From NCBI RefSeq assembly GCF_000424585.1, contig NZ_KE384211.1, positions 332,698-392,837 of the forward strand: a stretch of DNA of 60,140 nucleotides, written 5' to 3'. This stretch comes from Butyrivibrio sp. MC2013. Its GTDB lineage: Bacteria > Bacillota > Clostridia > Lachnospirales > Lachnospiraceae. Shown here in pieces: positions 44,901 through 53,600 of the stretch. Positions within the stretch are counted from its first letter, which is position 1, and each line of letters begins with the position of its first letter. A program made the translations under genes and the position numbers. The notes below the pieces were generated by a model, which ran no database searches, was not told the origin of the DNA, and saw only the letters and a list, made by a program, of their open reading frames with translations.

Positions 44901-47254
44901 ATCTGATACTGGCCGGGATTACCGTTTACTGTATCAGCATACACAGGCTTTAAGTCATCATTTACTACGTAATCTTCTCCAAGCTTCAGTTCCTTACCTG
45001 CATCATATACTTTGATGACATTTTCAATATCAGCCTTGGTCAGTGCCTTGCCATTGTAGATAAAATCAGGAATCTTCACTACCATGTCTGCGCTTATTGC
45101 GCCGGGAGTCATTACTGCAGTAAGATCCGGTATTGTGTCACAGTAATTTCCTATACCCTCTACAGCAGCGTAGATTGTACATATCATTTCACCTTTTTCG
45201 TTTTTTTCAAAAGTGGTATAACAATTATTATCGTCAAACTTATAGTCAACTCCGTATTTAAGTTCTACATTCTTAAATTTTCCATCGACCTTAAGATAAT
45301 CAGTTATAGTGAAGACAGCTTCTAGATTATTGCTATATTCCATATTGTCTTCACGCTTAACTTTTACATCATCATAGTCATAGTGATATTTCAGATTTCT
45401 CGGTAATATCTCCAATGCCCATGCTTCAGAACCTGTAGGCAATGTCAATGAGCCGACAAGATAATTTTTACCTTTTACAAGTAACTTGTACTTGCCCACA
45501 TTTTTTACAGAACTCTTCTTGTTGCCTTTGGAATCTACAAAGTTAAGAGTTATATTATCTTCAATAACTTTCTTCAAATGTGAATCACTGATCTTAGTGA
45601 AGTCTACAATGGCAGAAGGATTCCTGCTTGTACCGTCATATTCAAATCTTCTCTTATCCTTGAATACTATCTTATCGCTTGTAAGCTTATCGTAGACATA
45701 TACCTTAAAGGATTTTTCAAATTTTTCGCCTGTTTTATTGTATACAGCGGAAATAGTGATCTTCGCTTCACCAATACCTTTAGGATTAACTTCTACACCA
45801 TTAGTAACAGTTGAAGTAGTTGCAACAGCAACATTAGAAGACTTATGTGTGATCGTAAACTCGCTTAGCTTTCCACCGGATATAGTAGGGGTGATCATAG
45901 CTTTAGCAGGATACTTCTTACCACTGACTGTAACCTGTCTATCTGCTGAAAGAGACAGTTTGGTATTGTTTATCTTTGCAGTAAAGCTGGGTCCATATAA
46001 AAAGTTAACATCACAGTACTGAGAGCTGATGGCTCCGCCAAAAGCTTCACATCTGCTGGAATACTGCCAGAGATCAAATCTTCCTGTATAGTCGGTATTC
46101 TGTGTGAAATGAGCAAGCCAGATCTTATACTCAGCAGGAATGCTTGTAGCCATAAGACCACTGTTGAGCATGGACTTATTGGCATATACACCTGCAGCAT
46201 GTCCATTTGCTTTTACTCGTGCGCAGAATGCATTTACGATCTCTGTCTGCTGCTGTGCATTAAGCTTTGCTTTGGCAAGTCTTCCGTTTCCTGAATACTC
46301 AAAATCTATGAAATAAGGAAGGTCAGTTGCTGTATTTTCTGTTAAACCACACATAAAATCAGCTTCCTGAACAGCTTCACTTACATTGACAGCCTGTGAG
46401 AAGAAATATACACCTACTCTGACACCTGCGCTTCTTGCGCCTGAAATATTAGCAGCATACTTCTCATCGGGATTAAGACTTCCCTGATCTGTGCCTCTAT
46501 AACCGGCTCTGATTATGGCAAAATCAACGCCAAGATTCTTAAGTTGTCCCCAATTAATATTACCCTGATGCTTAGATACATCTATACCATTGGTATGGCT
46601 TCTGTTCCTCAGGGCTTCAGTAGTACCAAAGCCGCTGCTGAAGTCGCCAAGAGCTGACTGTGCAGCAAAGAGGTCGGTAGACTTATCTGCTCTCTGAACA
46701 GATGCGATCTTAACTGTACCATCTTCATTAATTCTATCGCCGTAGTATTTCTGAAATTCAGGGTCATCAGATGTGAGATCCCATTCATTATCATCAAAAT
46801 CTGTATATCTGTAATTGCCATCGCCCAGATATTCCAGGTAGTCTCCGCCGGGAAGTCTCTCGCCCTGTCCAAGTGAATTATCTGATACAGAAGTAAACTC
46901 CGCATTTGCATCATCCTCATCAGATGATCCATCTGCTACTTTATCAGTATCGTCAATTGAGATATCATCTGCAGTTTCCTCGTCAGGCTCTACTGTGACC
47001 TGCTCAGAGTCATCTGCAGCCTCTCCTTCTGATACAGAAGAGTCATCTTCTACTGCACCCATGCCTTCGGAATAGGGCAACTCGTCCCCATCCTCATAGG
47101 TGATCATTCCATTTTCATCAGTGAGATCATCTGCAGAATACTCATTTACAACCTCAGCAGCATAAGCTGTGCTTGCGGGAAATGATGCCAGTGCAGACAA
47201 GGACGTCATGGAACATGACAGGCTCAGGAACAGAGCCAGCAATCGTTTTCTCAT
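41906..47254 (-). CDS. Giant secreted GH25 lysozyme with Ig-like repeat domains
   Basis: 1782 residues from the ATG at 47254 (GGGGGAGG ahead). The signal peptide ends near STAYA (about residue 33). An acidic Ser/Asp-rich stretch (about 35-135) follows, then a GH25 muramidase domain (about 225-425): GIDVSKHQGNINW, AIIRAGYRGTDQG, YFIDFEYSGNGR (catalytic Asp/Glu) and DVNFLYGPSF. The remaining 1300 residues are about eleven or twelve repeats of 70-90 residues with the pattern Y-x-G-K...DYxVSYKNN...AGxAxVTITGxGNYxGS...FxI. No LPXTG sorting signal is present. It probably cleaves peptidoglycan while the repeats hold it to the cell surface. Monocistronic. Confidence 0.92.
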   Translation of the reverse strand: MRKRLLALFLSLSCSMTSLSALASFPASTAYAAEVVNEYSADDLTDENGMITYEDGDELPYSEGMGAVEDDSSVSEGEAADDSEQVTVEPDEETADDISIDDTDKVADGSSDEDDANAEFTSVSDNSLGQGERLPGGDYLEYLGDGNYRYTDFDDNEWDLTSDDPEFQKYYGDRINEDGTVKIASVQRADKSTDLFAAQSALGDFSSGFGTTEALRNRSHTNGIDVSKHQGNINWGQLKNLGVDFAIIRAGYRGTDQGSLNPDEKYAANISGARSAGVRVGVYFFSQAVNVSEAVQEADFMCGLTENTATDLPYFIDFEYSGNGRLAKAKLNAQQQTEIVNAFCARVKANGHAAGVYANKSMLNSGLMATSIPAEYKIWLAHFTQNTDYTGRFDLWQYSSRCEAFGGAISSQYCDVNFLYGPSFTAKINNTKLSLSADRQVTVSGKKYPAKAMITPTISGGKLSEFTITHKSSNVAVATTSTVTNGVEVNPKGIGEAKITISAVYNKTGEKFEKSFKVYVYDKLTSDKIVFKDKRRFEYDGTSRNPSAIVDFTKISDSHLKKVIEDNITLNFVDSKGNKKSSVKNVGKYKLLVKGKNYLVGSLTLPTGSEAWALEILPRNLKYHYDYDDVKVKREDNMEYSNNLEAVFTITDYLKVDGKFKNVELKYGVDYKFDDNNCYTTFEKNEKGEMICTIYAAVEGIGNYCDTIPDLTAVMTPGAISADMVVKIPDFIYNGKALTKADIENVIKVYDAGKELKLGEDYVVNDDLKPVYADTVNGNPGQYQISITGLENKGFNGNALIVFNIAPKSLAGSGITVEPVQNYTYTGLAIEPDDIVIKAQLADETVTLNEGVDYKLSFTKNIKCGTAQFTATGIGKYKGTVKGSFIIEANDIDNVSVDHGNEQIIGAAPEGEETGESSLEIQYTGKALKPSFALYFDGRKLPTSLYTVKYENNVQAGLAKVTLTGKSQYKGSRSFTFRILPKDISLSKGMKYGLISKAAYKSGAGISALPEVTYNGKKLSIKSGSDEAQLRIRYIKNEDYVGSTASAAELWDAAVDTVVDAGSYNAIIRGNGNYTGFYVYTKAFSVSRKNLDSKMLILRESIYAYSGEELTAKLELVDGNNTLVKDTDYTVSYKLKGSKESAASVTAPGKYELLVTGVGNYKGSIKSAIQVYDGSKTILTDSNTEPVWVKDADSIYYTGKKVTPLKSLIVDGRELRAGKDYSASYKNNKKAGNATVTITGKGNYVGSVTKSFVIKVNNLNDLDNPGYDEVLPDGVSLVGHTRLAAGQKPGKVKIEHRVNGLKLQLTAPKWYYTYNGKAQKPSVKVKYNGKKLAPKKDYSISYEYNNAGEWVGASSAKKAGDYRAVIDFSAGSLGNFDGKYYLNYKIAQADLNSLTVSVPKQQYLAGEDVSLTMADLSFKLGKVKLSIADLEGVDIASYGDNRSSRTNKNSKDTYVELRSDGSANFLGTTEGKKGKIARFSIVTFAMTDEDISYVVNGNEEKTVSGNSINVDSGYSTVYKHNSSKVNKGVAQYLRKELRTVKYNKKAYYLNDLLVIKHGDKPLVEAKDYIVSYKNNVNAGTAKVTIKGIGNYSGSKTITFKIVADTITSPENPADAVYVVKKLNSKKKPFSSAVYSGKSIKPTVKLVKKVGGKEITVPSSMYTVKYSNNVNVGDATVTVTGKKNLKGTLQDSFKITPKTKNGAKVTMSDVGTLKLSGDKRPSPSVKVTVDGRTLKKGVDYTMRVTLNSDARDKTKKKGKAVITISGCGNYDGMLIWKKVDTKR

Positions 47255-47420
47255 ATTTGTTTCCTCCCCCTTGTGTTTCCTGATTATTTGCAAGTATCCT
47301 TACTTCATTAATTACATTATATAGTGATACCTGTATAATAATATCATATCCATGTTAATTTTTTGACATAATAATACTATTTCATCCTAACATTCAAAGC
47401 TTAAAGAAGTCTTAAAGAAA

Positions 47421-47470
47421 TATACATTCTTGGATAAAATATCCAAGAATGTATGCAAATAGGCCATTTA
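47421..47470. repeat. Truncated copy of the three-hairpin repeat
   Basis: The ATACATTCTTGGAT...ATCCAAGAATGTAT hairpin plus CAAATAGGCCATTTA, the start of the next module. It ends two bases from the stop of the MFS gene. Confidence 0.85.
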
Positions 47471-47472
47471 GA

Positions 47473-48738
47473 TTATTTGCGGCTGGTAATTCTTTTACCT
47501 GCGAAATGGGATACAAGAGTCAGTACCGCAGCAATTGCCGCTACAAAGACATTGAATATGAGCATGGCCCTGATACCCATATAGTCGATGATCCAGCCGC
47601 CGGCCAGTGATCCCAGCACTGCGCCTGCAGCCATCATGCTGGTCATGAAGGCCTGACCAGTGACCTGATCCTGAGCATCGATATGCTTTGCAGTGTAATA
47701 TACCGAGGCTCCCGCCAGGATGGCAAAGCTGAGCATCTGCCCCAGCTGACTGATATAGATAAAGGTAATGCTATAAGAGGACGCATAGAGAATAGCCTTG
47801 ATCAAATAGCCAAAGCCGGCTACTATCATAAGCTTATCAACGCCCAGACGTTTCTTTAATGGTACTATCAAAAAGAGCACAGGGATCTCCACTCCTGCCT
47901 GGAGAGCCAGTGCCTTGCCCAGCTCTTCGCTCCCACCGCCCAGCTCTTCAATGACCTGGATCAGATAGGTTGCCACCGTATTATGAGAGAAATACATAAA
48001 GAGCACAGCCAGGAGCATCAGGCTAAAGCCCGGATACTTTGCAAGGAAAAGGGGTGCACTTGTCTTATTAGCCAAGCCGGTGACTTTTTGATCCATATCA
48101 CCTGCGTTATTTCCGGCGATGTCTTCATCTTCTGGTGAGGCCGGATTGGTATGTTCCTTGACTGATGCAGTGCCCAGCCAGGGCATGGTAAGAGCATTCA
48201 CTATGAGTATACATGAGAATATCATGGCCATGACAGGCAGTACTTCACTGCCATATGAATCTGACAAGAGACCTATGATATAGGACATAAGAGCAAAACC
48301 GCCTGAGCCTATGGCCCTTGCGATGCCGTAATTGGTCCTTCTGCCAATGCTGTTGTAATAATAATCAGCTGAGCTGATAAAAGGCATTATTGCATGGGAC
48401 AGCATGAGTATCATGCCCATGATAAATCCTCCTGCCATCATCCCTTTAAGTGGAATGAGCAGGATAGAACCGATCATAACAGGGATTGAGATAAAGACGA
48501 TCATCCTCCTCCAGTTAAAGAAAGAGTGATGATCGGCAAGATTTCCCAATAAAGGCTGTATTATCACAGCCAAAAGACTAAAGACCGCAGTAAAGATCCC
48601 GATCAAAGAGGGGGTCATTCCTCTGCCGGCCAGAAAGAGCGAAAGGAAACCGGCCCCTACACAAAAGAAGGACCAGAAATTTCCATTTAATAGAATATAT
48701 CTAAAAGAAATAAATCTGTCATTATCCTTTGAGAACAA
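47473..48738 (-). CDS. MFS transporter, LacY/NupG-like
   Basis: 421 residues, TTG start with GGGAGA five bases ahead. Twelve membrane helices in two halves, divided by a hydrophilic loop (about 190-225) rich in Ala, Asp and Asn. Marks: FWSFFCVGAGFLSLFLAGRGMTP in part, LIGIFTAVFSLLAVIIQPLLG, and LADHHSFFNWRR after helix 2, typical of the oligosaccharide/nucleoside:H+ symporter group. Probably takes up a sugar or nucleoside. Downstream of the DHH gene and a possible 33-codon frame. Confidence 0.85.
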   Translation of the reverse strand: MFSKDNDRFISFRYILLNGNFWSFFCVGAGFLSLFLAGRGMTPSLIGIFTAVFSLLAVIIQPLLGNLADHHSFFNWRRMIVFISIPVMIGSILLIPLKGMMAGGFIMGMILMLSHAIMPFISSADYYYNSIGRRTNYGIARAIGSGGFALMSYIIGLLSDSYGSEVLPVMAMIFSCILIVNALTMPWLGTASVKEHTNPASPEDEDIAGNNAGDMDQKVTGLANKTSAPLFLAKYPGFSLMLLAVLFMYFSHNTVATYLIQVIEELGGGSEELGKALALQAGVEIPVLFLIVPLKKRLGVDKLMIVAGFGYLIKAILYASSYSITFIYISQLGQMLSFAILAGASVYYTAKHIDAQDQVTGQAFMTSMMAAGAVLGSLAGGWIIDYMGIRAMLIFNVFVAAIAAVLTLVSHFAGKRITSRK

Positions 48739-48823
48739 TTCTTTCTCCCGATAGCAAGCTATCTAAATAAATACCAATGACTGCATCACTGATCCTGTAT
48801 ATCTCAGCCAGGTCTTCACTCAT
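48722..48823 (-). CDS. Possible 33-residue peptide
   Basis: ATG at 48823, stop TAA overlapping the start of the MFS gene. The sequence MSEDLAEIYRISDAVIGIYL... looks like an amphipathic helix. It is in frame with the upstream DHH gene, separated from it by a single TAG and nine sense codons, so the region may be a remnant C-terminus of that protein or a read-through product. There is no good ribosome site. Weakly supported. Confidence 0.25.
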   Translation of the reverse strand: MSEDLAEIYRISDAVIGIYLDSLLSGERIVLKG

Positions 48824-48850
48824 CTTCTGATTGTTAAAGCCGGTTGCCTC

Positions 48851-50572
48851 CTACACCCTGTCATAGAGTTTGTCAAAAAGTTCCCCGTCCACAGGCCAGA
48901 TGTCGTATTCGCCCTGTCCAGCCACAATATAGTCTCCGGGCCTTGAGGATATATAGAAGCGCCTTCCCCATCCGGAACGAAGCTTGTATGCCTGAGTATG
49001 AGTCTTAACAGCACGCACGGGATCACTCTTTTTGCTGTAGCAGGCCTTGGCATACCTAATGATATCATAGGATTCGCCTGTATCAGAGCTCACCAGCTCG
49101 GGGCCTTTGCATTCTCTGTCATAAAAAGCTTCTTCTGTAGGCTGATAGCTGTTGAGGAACTGCACCATGGTAAGAGGATATATGCGGCCGTCTATACCTA
49201 TCATGATGACCTTATCCCTGTCGATATCCTCTATAAACTGCATCTCAGCCTTATGGACAGATATGTTGTCTCCCCAATCCTGCTTCAGATCCAGCTGGAA
49301 ATGGGTATTATGGTCCAGTCCTTCGTCACGTATGATATCCGCGGTAAAAACAAATCCCAATCTCAGATTGTCCTTTTTGCAATAATTAAGTATCTCATTG
49401 CCGTAATACTTGTCGATAAAGGTACCATCAAGAGGCGCAGTATCTATTATCTTATAAATATCCAGATAATCATGGATTCTGGCGGTCAGGTATTTTCTCA
49501 CATTAGCCGGCCCCGCAAGGGTATCTCTGAGTTCAGGATGTTCTTTGGTGGATATGGTGCCTCCTGCCTTGACGCTGTGGCCTCCGCCATGGCAATCGGT
49601 GATATAGTAGGCAAGGTCTGCAGCACTAACATAGTCCACATGGCTTCTCACAGATATTCTCAGATCGCCTGCAGGAGTAATGGCATAAGCCACACATAGA
49701 TCGATATCATCTGCAGAGATCAGGTCATCTGCTATCTGTCCCAGCACACTGTTACTACAGATCTCACCACAGCATATAAGAAAAGACAGATCCTTTCTCA
49801 CAAAAGGATAATAACTACCGCTATCTATGCTGTCATAGTCACTTTTGTCCGGCAGCTTAAAGACGTGATAAGTATCCTTAATAGCACCGGTCTCTATCTT
49901 GGCAATCTGGAACATCTCATCCAGAGAGTATTTCTTGCGGCTGAGCTTATTAAAAATATGACTGTCAAAGCTTTGATGCTTTTCCAGATGGTTTTTGAGC
50001 CTCTTATCCAGATTGGATCCAAAACCAAAGCCATTGGTATCCATGAACAAACCGTAATAAAGAGCTGTTCCCAGATAGTGGCGCCCCGGATACGCTTCCA
50101 GATCTGATACGCCCAGAGGCATCCCTCTGCTGTTATTGCACTGCTGTACCAGATTCCAGATGATAGCTACACAGCTACCCACCTGGGGTCTGATATCACA
50201 GAGTCCCGGAGCATCATACTCGCCCTTGATAGTATGATGGTCTATGACTGCTATCTCCTTATAAGGATAGGGCTTTACATTCTTCTGACCGGTCCTGCAG
50301 TCTACAAGCAGTAATATATCAGCAGGCACCTGATCTTTTAGTTCATTCTCTGCCACATAACGGATCTCAATACCAAGCAGCTCTACCATCTTGATAGCAT
50401 TGGATTTGCTGATGGGATTATTGCCGCTGTATATAAACTCGATCTTTCTGTTAAAATATTCTCCAAACCGGCATACCAAAAGGCCGGAAGCAAGCGCATC
50501 CGGATCAGGATCATCATGACATTGGACTACCAGCCTGCCAGGTCTGGTTATCATTTCCCTAAGAATATTCAT
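48851..50572 (-). CDS. DHH/DHHA1 phosphoesterase with C-terminal extension
   Basis: 573 residues from the ATG at 50572 (AAGGG eight bases ahead). The DHH domain is in the first 160 residues: VVQCHDDPDPDALASG, LLLVDCRTG and AVIDHHTIKG. DHHA1 follows (about 290-365) with ISVRSH and CHGGGHSVKAGGTI. Together these are the NrnA/oligoribonuclease group, which degrades nano-RNA or cyclic dinucleotides. The last 200 residues (from about 375) are not part of a standard NrnA and have no motif I recognise. A substrate among cyclic dinucleotides is likely. Confidence 0.85.
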   Translation of the reverse strand: MNILREMITRPGRLVVQCHDDPDPDALASGLLVCRFGEYFNRKIEFIYSGNNPISKSNAIKMVELLGIEIRYVAENELKDQVPADILLLVDCRTGQKNVKPYPYKEIAVIDHHTIKGEYDAPGLCDIRPQVGSCVAIIWNLVQQCNNSRGMPLGVSDLEAYPGRHYLGTALYYGLFMDTNGFGFGSNLDKRLKNHLEKHQSFDSHIFNKLSRKKYSLDEMFQIAKIETGAIKDTYHVFKLPDKSDYDSIDSGSYYPFVRKDLSFLICCGEICSNSVLGQIADDLISADDIDLCVAYAITPAGDLRISVRSHVDYVSAADLAYYITDCHGGGHSVKAGGTISTKEHPELRDTLAGPANVRKYLTARIHDYLDIYKIIDTAPLDGTFIDKYYGNEILNYCKKDNLRLGFVFTADIIRDEGLDHNTHFQLDLKQDWGDNISVHKAEMQFIEDIDRDKVIMIGIDGRIYPLTMVQFLNSYQPTEEAFYDRECKGPELVSSDTGESYDIIRYAKACYSKKSDPVRAVKTHTQAYKLRSGWGRRFYISSRPGDYIVAGQGEYDIWPVDGELFDKLYDRV

Positions 50573-50661
50573 AAGCACTACCCTTTAGGGATCAAGAACA
50601 GATATGCAGGCTTTTCCGCATACATCAGCGGGGTTCATAAACTGCAGATTGATCCCTTATT

Positions 50662-51951
50662 TCATCCGGCTCCGTTGATGGTAACATCCTTAAGCCTTGT
50701 AAGCTTAGGGATAAGCATGTTATTGTACTGCATGCTATCCTTTGACATCTTCATTGTCTTCATAAAAGAGAGCATTGATCCCGATACGGAGCCACCGGTC
50801 AATATGCGTCTCTTACCATTCTCATACAGATATGCCAGCCTGATCTCTCCAAAAATATCACCTGTCATACTATCTACCTGAAAATCAGAGAATTCCATGA
50901 CTTCCAGATAATTATCACGCCTGATCTCTTCTTCTGAGCAGCTGCCCCCTGTGAATTCACTGTTAGTGACCATGAAAGCATCCTTCTCGCCCAGGTAAGA
51001 ACTGTATTTAGTCCCGCCCCAGAAGGCCACCGGCTTCATATCCTTCATAAGGTCAGTATCCTTAATGAGACTTCCTTCACAGTCACAGGGCCAGTTGGTA
51101 GATGAATTCTCAAGAAAGCGTCTTGCGGTTATATTCAGCTTATCCCCTGTTATACCCTCACAAATGTATGCATCTTTTTTCCATCTGCAGAGCTTCATGT
51201 ATATGTTGGCTGCATTTAGATTATCCAGGAAATACCTGTATATCTCACAAGCATCCTTTGTTGAAAAGACGCAGTCTATCTTGTGCATGTCAGGAGTAGG
51301 CTCTGCTATAAGCCTGTCAGCTGCGCAGCTTAAGGCCTCCTCTATAGAAGCCTTGATATCACTAGAAGCGCAGCTTCCAAGATAATAGGACCTGTAGAGC
51401 TCTATCTCATGCTCCTCATTTCTGGCATTAATTACAGCCTCCATCATTGATGAAGGATATTCGTAGGTCAGATCCACTCCGCTGCTGGTCACGATCCTGG
51501 TCTTTCTTGTGCCGCCAAATACCTCATAACTGTTAATATCAGCAGTTGGACTTTCGTTTACTGATTCCATTGTCCTGACAAAAGCTGCAGATATATCACC
51601 GGCATCCAAAGCCACTGATCCATTATCTATATCGTAATCTTTGGCTGCAGGCTTAAGAGAGTAATATTTATCTTTTACATCCAGCGCCCTGTCCATAAGC
51701 TCAGATATGATCTTTTTAAGATATTCCTTATTTTCACCGGGATTGATAACAGCCTCAGCCTTACCTGTTGTTATCTTGTCAGGGCTGTTCTTAAATACAG
51801 TCACCCTGTAGCTTACTACATCAGTCAGCCTATCCTGATCCAGCCTGTGCCTGATAAAGTAGAACTCGCTGTTCTTCTCGGCCTTTTCTTCCACTATCCA
51901 GGCGTCAGCACCGCATTCCTTTATGATATCTATTATTTCATCTATATACAT
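50662..51951 (-). CDS. TldE/PmbA-family protein
   Basis: 429 residues from the ATG at 51951 with GGGGAG five bases ahead. No metal-binding HExxxH is present, as expected for the TldE subunit. Family features include SYEVFGGTRKTRIVTSSG and GSVSGSMLSFMKTMKMSKD near the C-terminus. TldE forms a heterodimer with TldD that trims peptides. It is 150 bases downstream of tldD, with tandem repeats between. Confidence 0.85.
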   Translation of the reverse strand: MYIDEIIDIIKECGADAWIVEEKAEKNSEFYFIRHRLDQDRLTDVVSYRVTVFKNSPDKITTGKAEAVINPGENKEYLKKIISELMDRALDVKDKYYSLKPAAKDYDIDNGSVALDAGDISAAFVRTMESVNESPTADINSYEVFGGTRKTRIVTSSGVDLTYEYPSSMMEAVINARNEEHEIELYRSYYLGSCASSDIKASIEEALSCAADRLIAEPTPDMHKIDCVFSTKDACEIYRYFLDNLNAANIYMKLCRWKKDAYICEGITGDKLNITARRFLENSSTNWPCDCEGSLIKDTDLMKDMKPVAFWGGTKYSSYLGEKDAFMVTNSEFTGGSCSEEEIRRDNYLEVMEFSDFQVDSMTGDIFGEIRLAYLYENGKRRILTGGSVSGSMLSFMKTMKMSKDSMQYNNMLIPKLTRLKDVTINGAG

Positions 51952-51962
51952 TTTTTCTCCCC

Positions 51963-52099
51963 AGTGCACGGATGCACTTCTATGTCATGATATATGGATA
52001 TATCTTGACATGCTCAGAAGTGCATGGATGCACTTCTATGTCATGATATATGGATATATCCCGACATGCTCAGAAGTGCATGGATGCACTTCTATGTCA
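51963..52099. repeat. 56-bp tandem hairpin repeat, about two and a half copies
   Basis: AGTGCA recurs at 51963, 52019 and 52075, an exact 56-base period. Each unit carries AGAAGTGCA-TGGA-TGCACTTCT and TGTCATGATATAT...ATATATCTTGACA hairpins. It fills the gap between tldD and the TldE gene. Confidence 0.92.
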
Positions 52100-52101
52100 T
52101 T

Positions 52102-53535
52102 CTATCCCAATCTTGCAATTGTTTTCAGATACGGGCCTCCATCAGATACCTTGACCCATTCCTTATAGCCCTTGCCGCAGGCTCCGGAACCAAAGCTCTT
52201 CCTGTCACTTGAGCACATACTGATATTGCCCAGAAGGTCAGGCACATAGCCTGTCATGATAATAGGGGATACCACCTTGCCTGTGAGCTTGCCATCCTTT
52301 ATCTCTCGTCCTCTCTGGACAATACACTGGATACCCCAGTGCTTTGGATCTTCCATACCGGACCTGGCGCCTTCCAGAAGATATCCATATTTCACAGAAG
52401 AGATCATCTCTTCCTTGCTATATTCACCGGAGTCAAATATAGTATTGGTCATCCTGGTATATACCTTATGTGAGAAGCGCTCCCTCTTGCCATTGCCTGT
52501 TGGAGCTGTGCCCAGTCTCAATGCGCTAAGGCTGTCACAGATACCGGACTTTAATATGCCCTTATCGATCTCTGTTACATCTCCTGCCATCACACCTTCA
52601 TCATCAAAGAAATAGCTGGCTACATCCTCGATGCACAGGGCGCCCTCATGCATGGTCACCTGCTCAGAGCCTACTCGCTTACCAACATAGCTCTTACCCA
52701 GTGCTCTGTTCTTTACGAACATATCCATCTCTACACCATGGCCAAAGGCTTCGTGAGCGATAAGGCCTGTAACCTCAGGATCAGTGATGACTTCATACTC
52801 TCCGGGCTTGATAGCTGTAGCATCAAGAAGCTCTACTGCTGCTTCTACAGCCTCTTTCAGCCTTCCTTCCAGCTCATCTATAAGCTCTGCACCCACATCA
52901 CCGGACACAGAAACGTATTCGTCTTTGTTTTTGCCGTCCCTGTTCACAAAGGGCATGAGACTGCCTTCACTGACACAATAGGCCTGTCTCAGGTCACGAC
53001 CGGGACTAATGAACATCTTGGATATGTGAGTAGATGAGAATCTCGTAAAGAGATCCACCATATCCTTACTCATAGCGAGGCCCTCATCTGACAGCTTCTT
53101 TAGCCTGTCTGCAAGCGCTGTAACATCCGCTTCTTCGGGCAGTATCTCACATTCCTTCTGGCCAAAGAATTCAAGCCTTGTATCATCTATCAGATCTGTA
53201 TCATAATATTTCACAGCCAGATCTCCCAAGCGGGCCCTCTGGGCCTCAATCTTGTCCTTTATAAGAGCTGCCAGCGCTGCCGGATCAGAGAAGTCATCAG
53301 TATTCACAGCATATTCGGAATAGCCTTTATCACGGCACACTCTAAATACCACGCCCCTTTCATTGATAAGGGTATTATTGGTAATATTCCTTGCATGCTT
53401 GGACACACTTATACCTATGCCCTTTGAATCAGTGCAAAGAGCACTTACATAATCGTAATCACCGGCCAGTATATTGACCGTAGTTTTTACATTTTCCCTG
53501 ATAGACTCAAGGTAGGGTGAAAATGGTGTTTTCAT
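52102..53535 (-). CDS. tldD: TldD-family metalloprotease
   Basis: 477 residues; AAAGG six bases ahead of the ATG. The zinc site HEAFGHGVEMD (HExxxH) lies near residue 262, and CMP-like features such as LLEGARSGMEDPKHWGIQC and FGSGACGKGYKEW are C-terminal. TldD/TldE cleaves small or linear peptides, for example in microcin maturation. The genes stand in the usual tldD-tldE order. A target peptide is not seen nearby. Confidence 0.93.
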   Translation of the reverse strand: MKTPFSPYLESIRENVKTTVNILAGDYDYVSALCTDSKGIGISVSKHARNITNNTLINERGVVFRVCRDKGYSEYAVNTDDFSDPAALAALIKDKIEAQRARLGDLAVKYYDTDLIDDTRLEFFGQKECEILPEEADVTALADRLKKLSDEGLAMSKDMVDLFTRFSSTHISKMFISPGRDLRQAYCVSEGSLMPFVNRDGKNKDEYVSVSGDVGAELIDELEGRLKEAVEAAVELLDATAIKPGEYEVITDPEVTGLIAHEAFGHGVEMDMFVKNRALGKSYVGKRVGSEQVTMHEGALCIEDVASYFFDDEGVMAGDVTEIDKGILKSGICDSLSALRLGTAPTGNGKRERFSHKVYTRMTNTIFDSGEYSKEEMISSVKYGYLLEGARSGMEDPKHWGIQCIVQRGREIKDGKLTGKVVSPIIMTGYVPDLLGNISMCSSDRKSFGSGACGKGYKEWVKVSDGGPYLKTIARLG

Positions 53536-53600
53536 ATATTGCCTTTCTTAATGACCTTAAGATGTGTGCGTCAAAGCAATTTATTGACGCCCCGGCCCTC

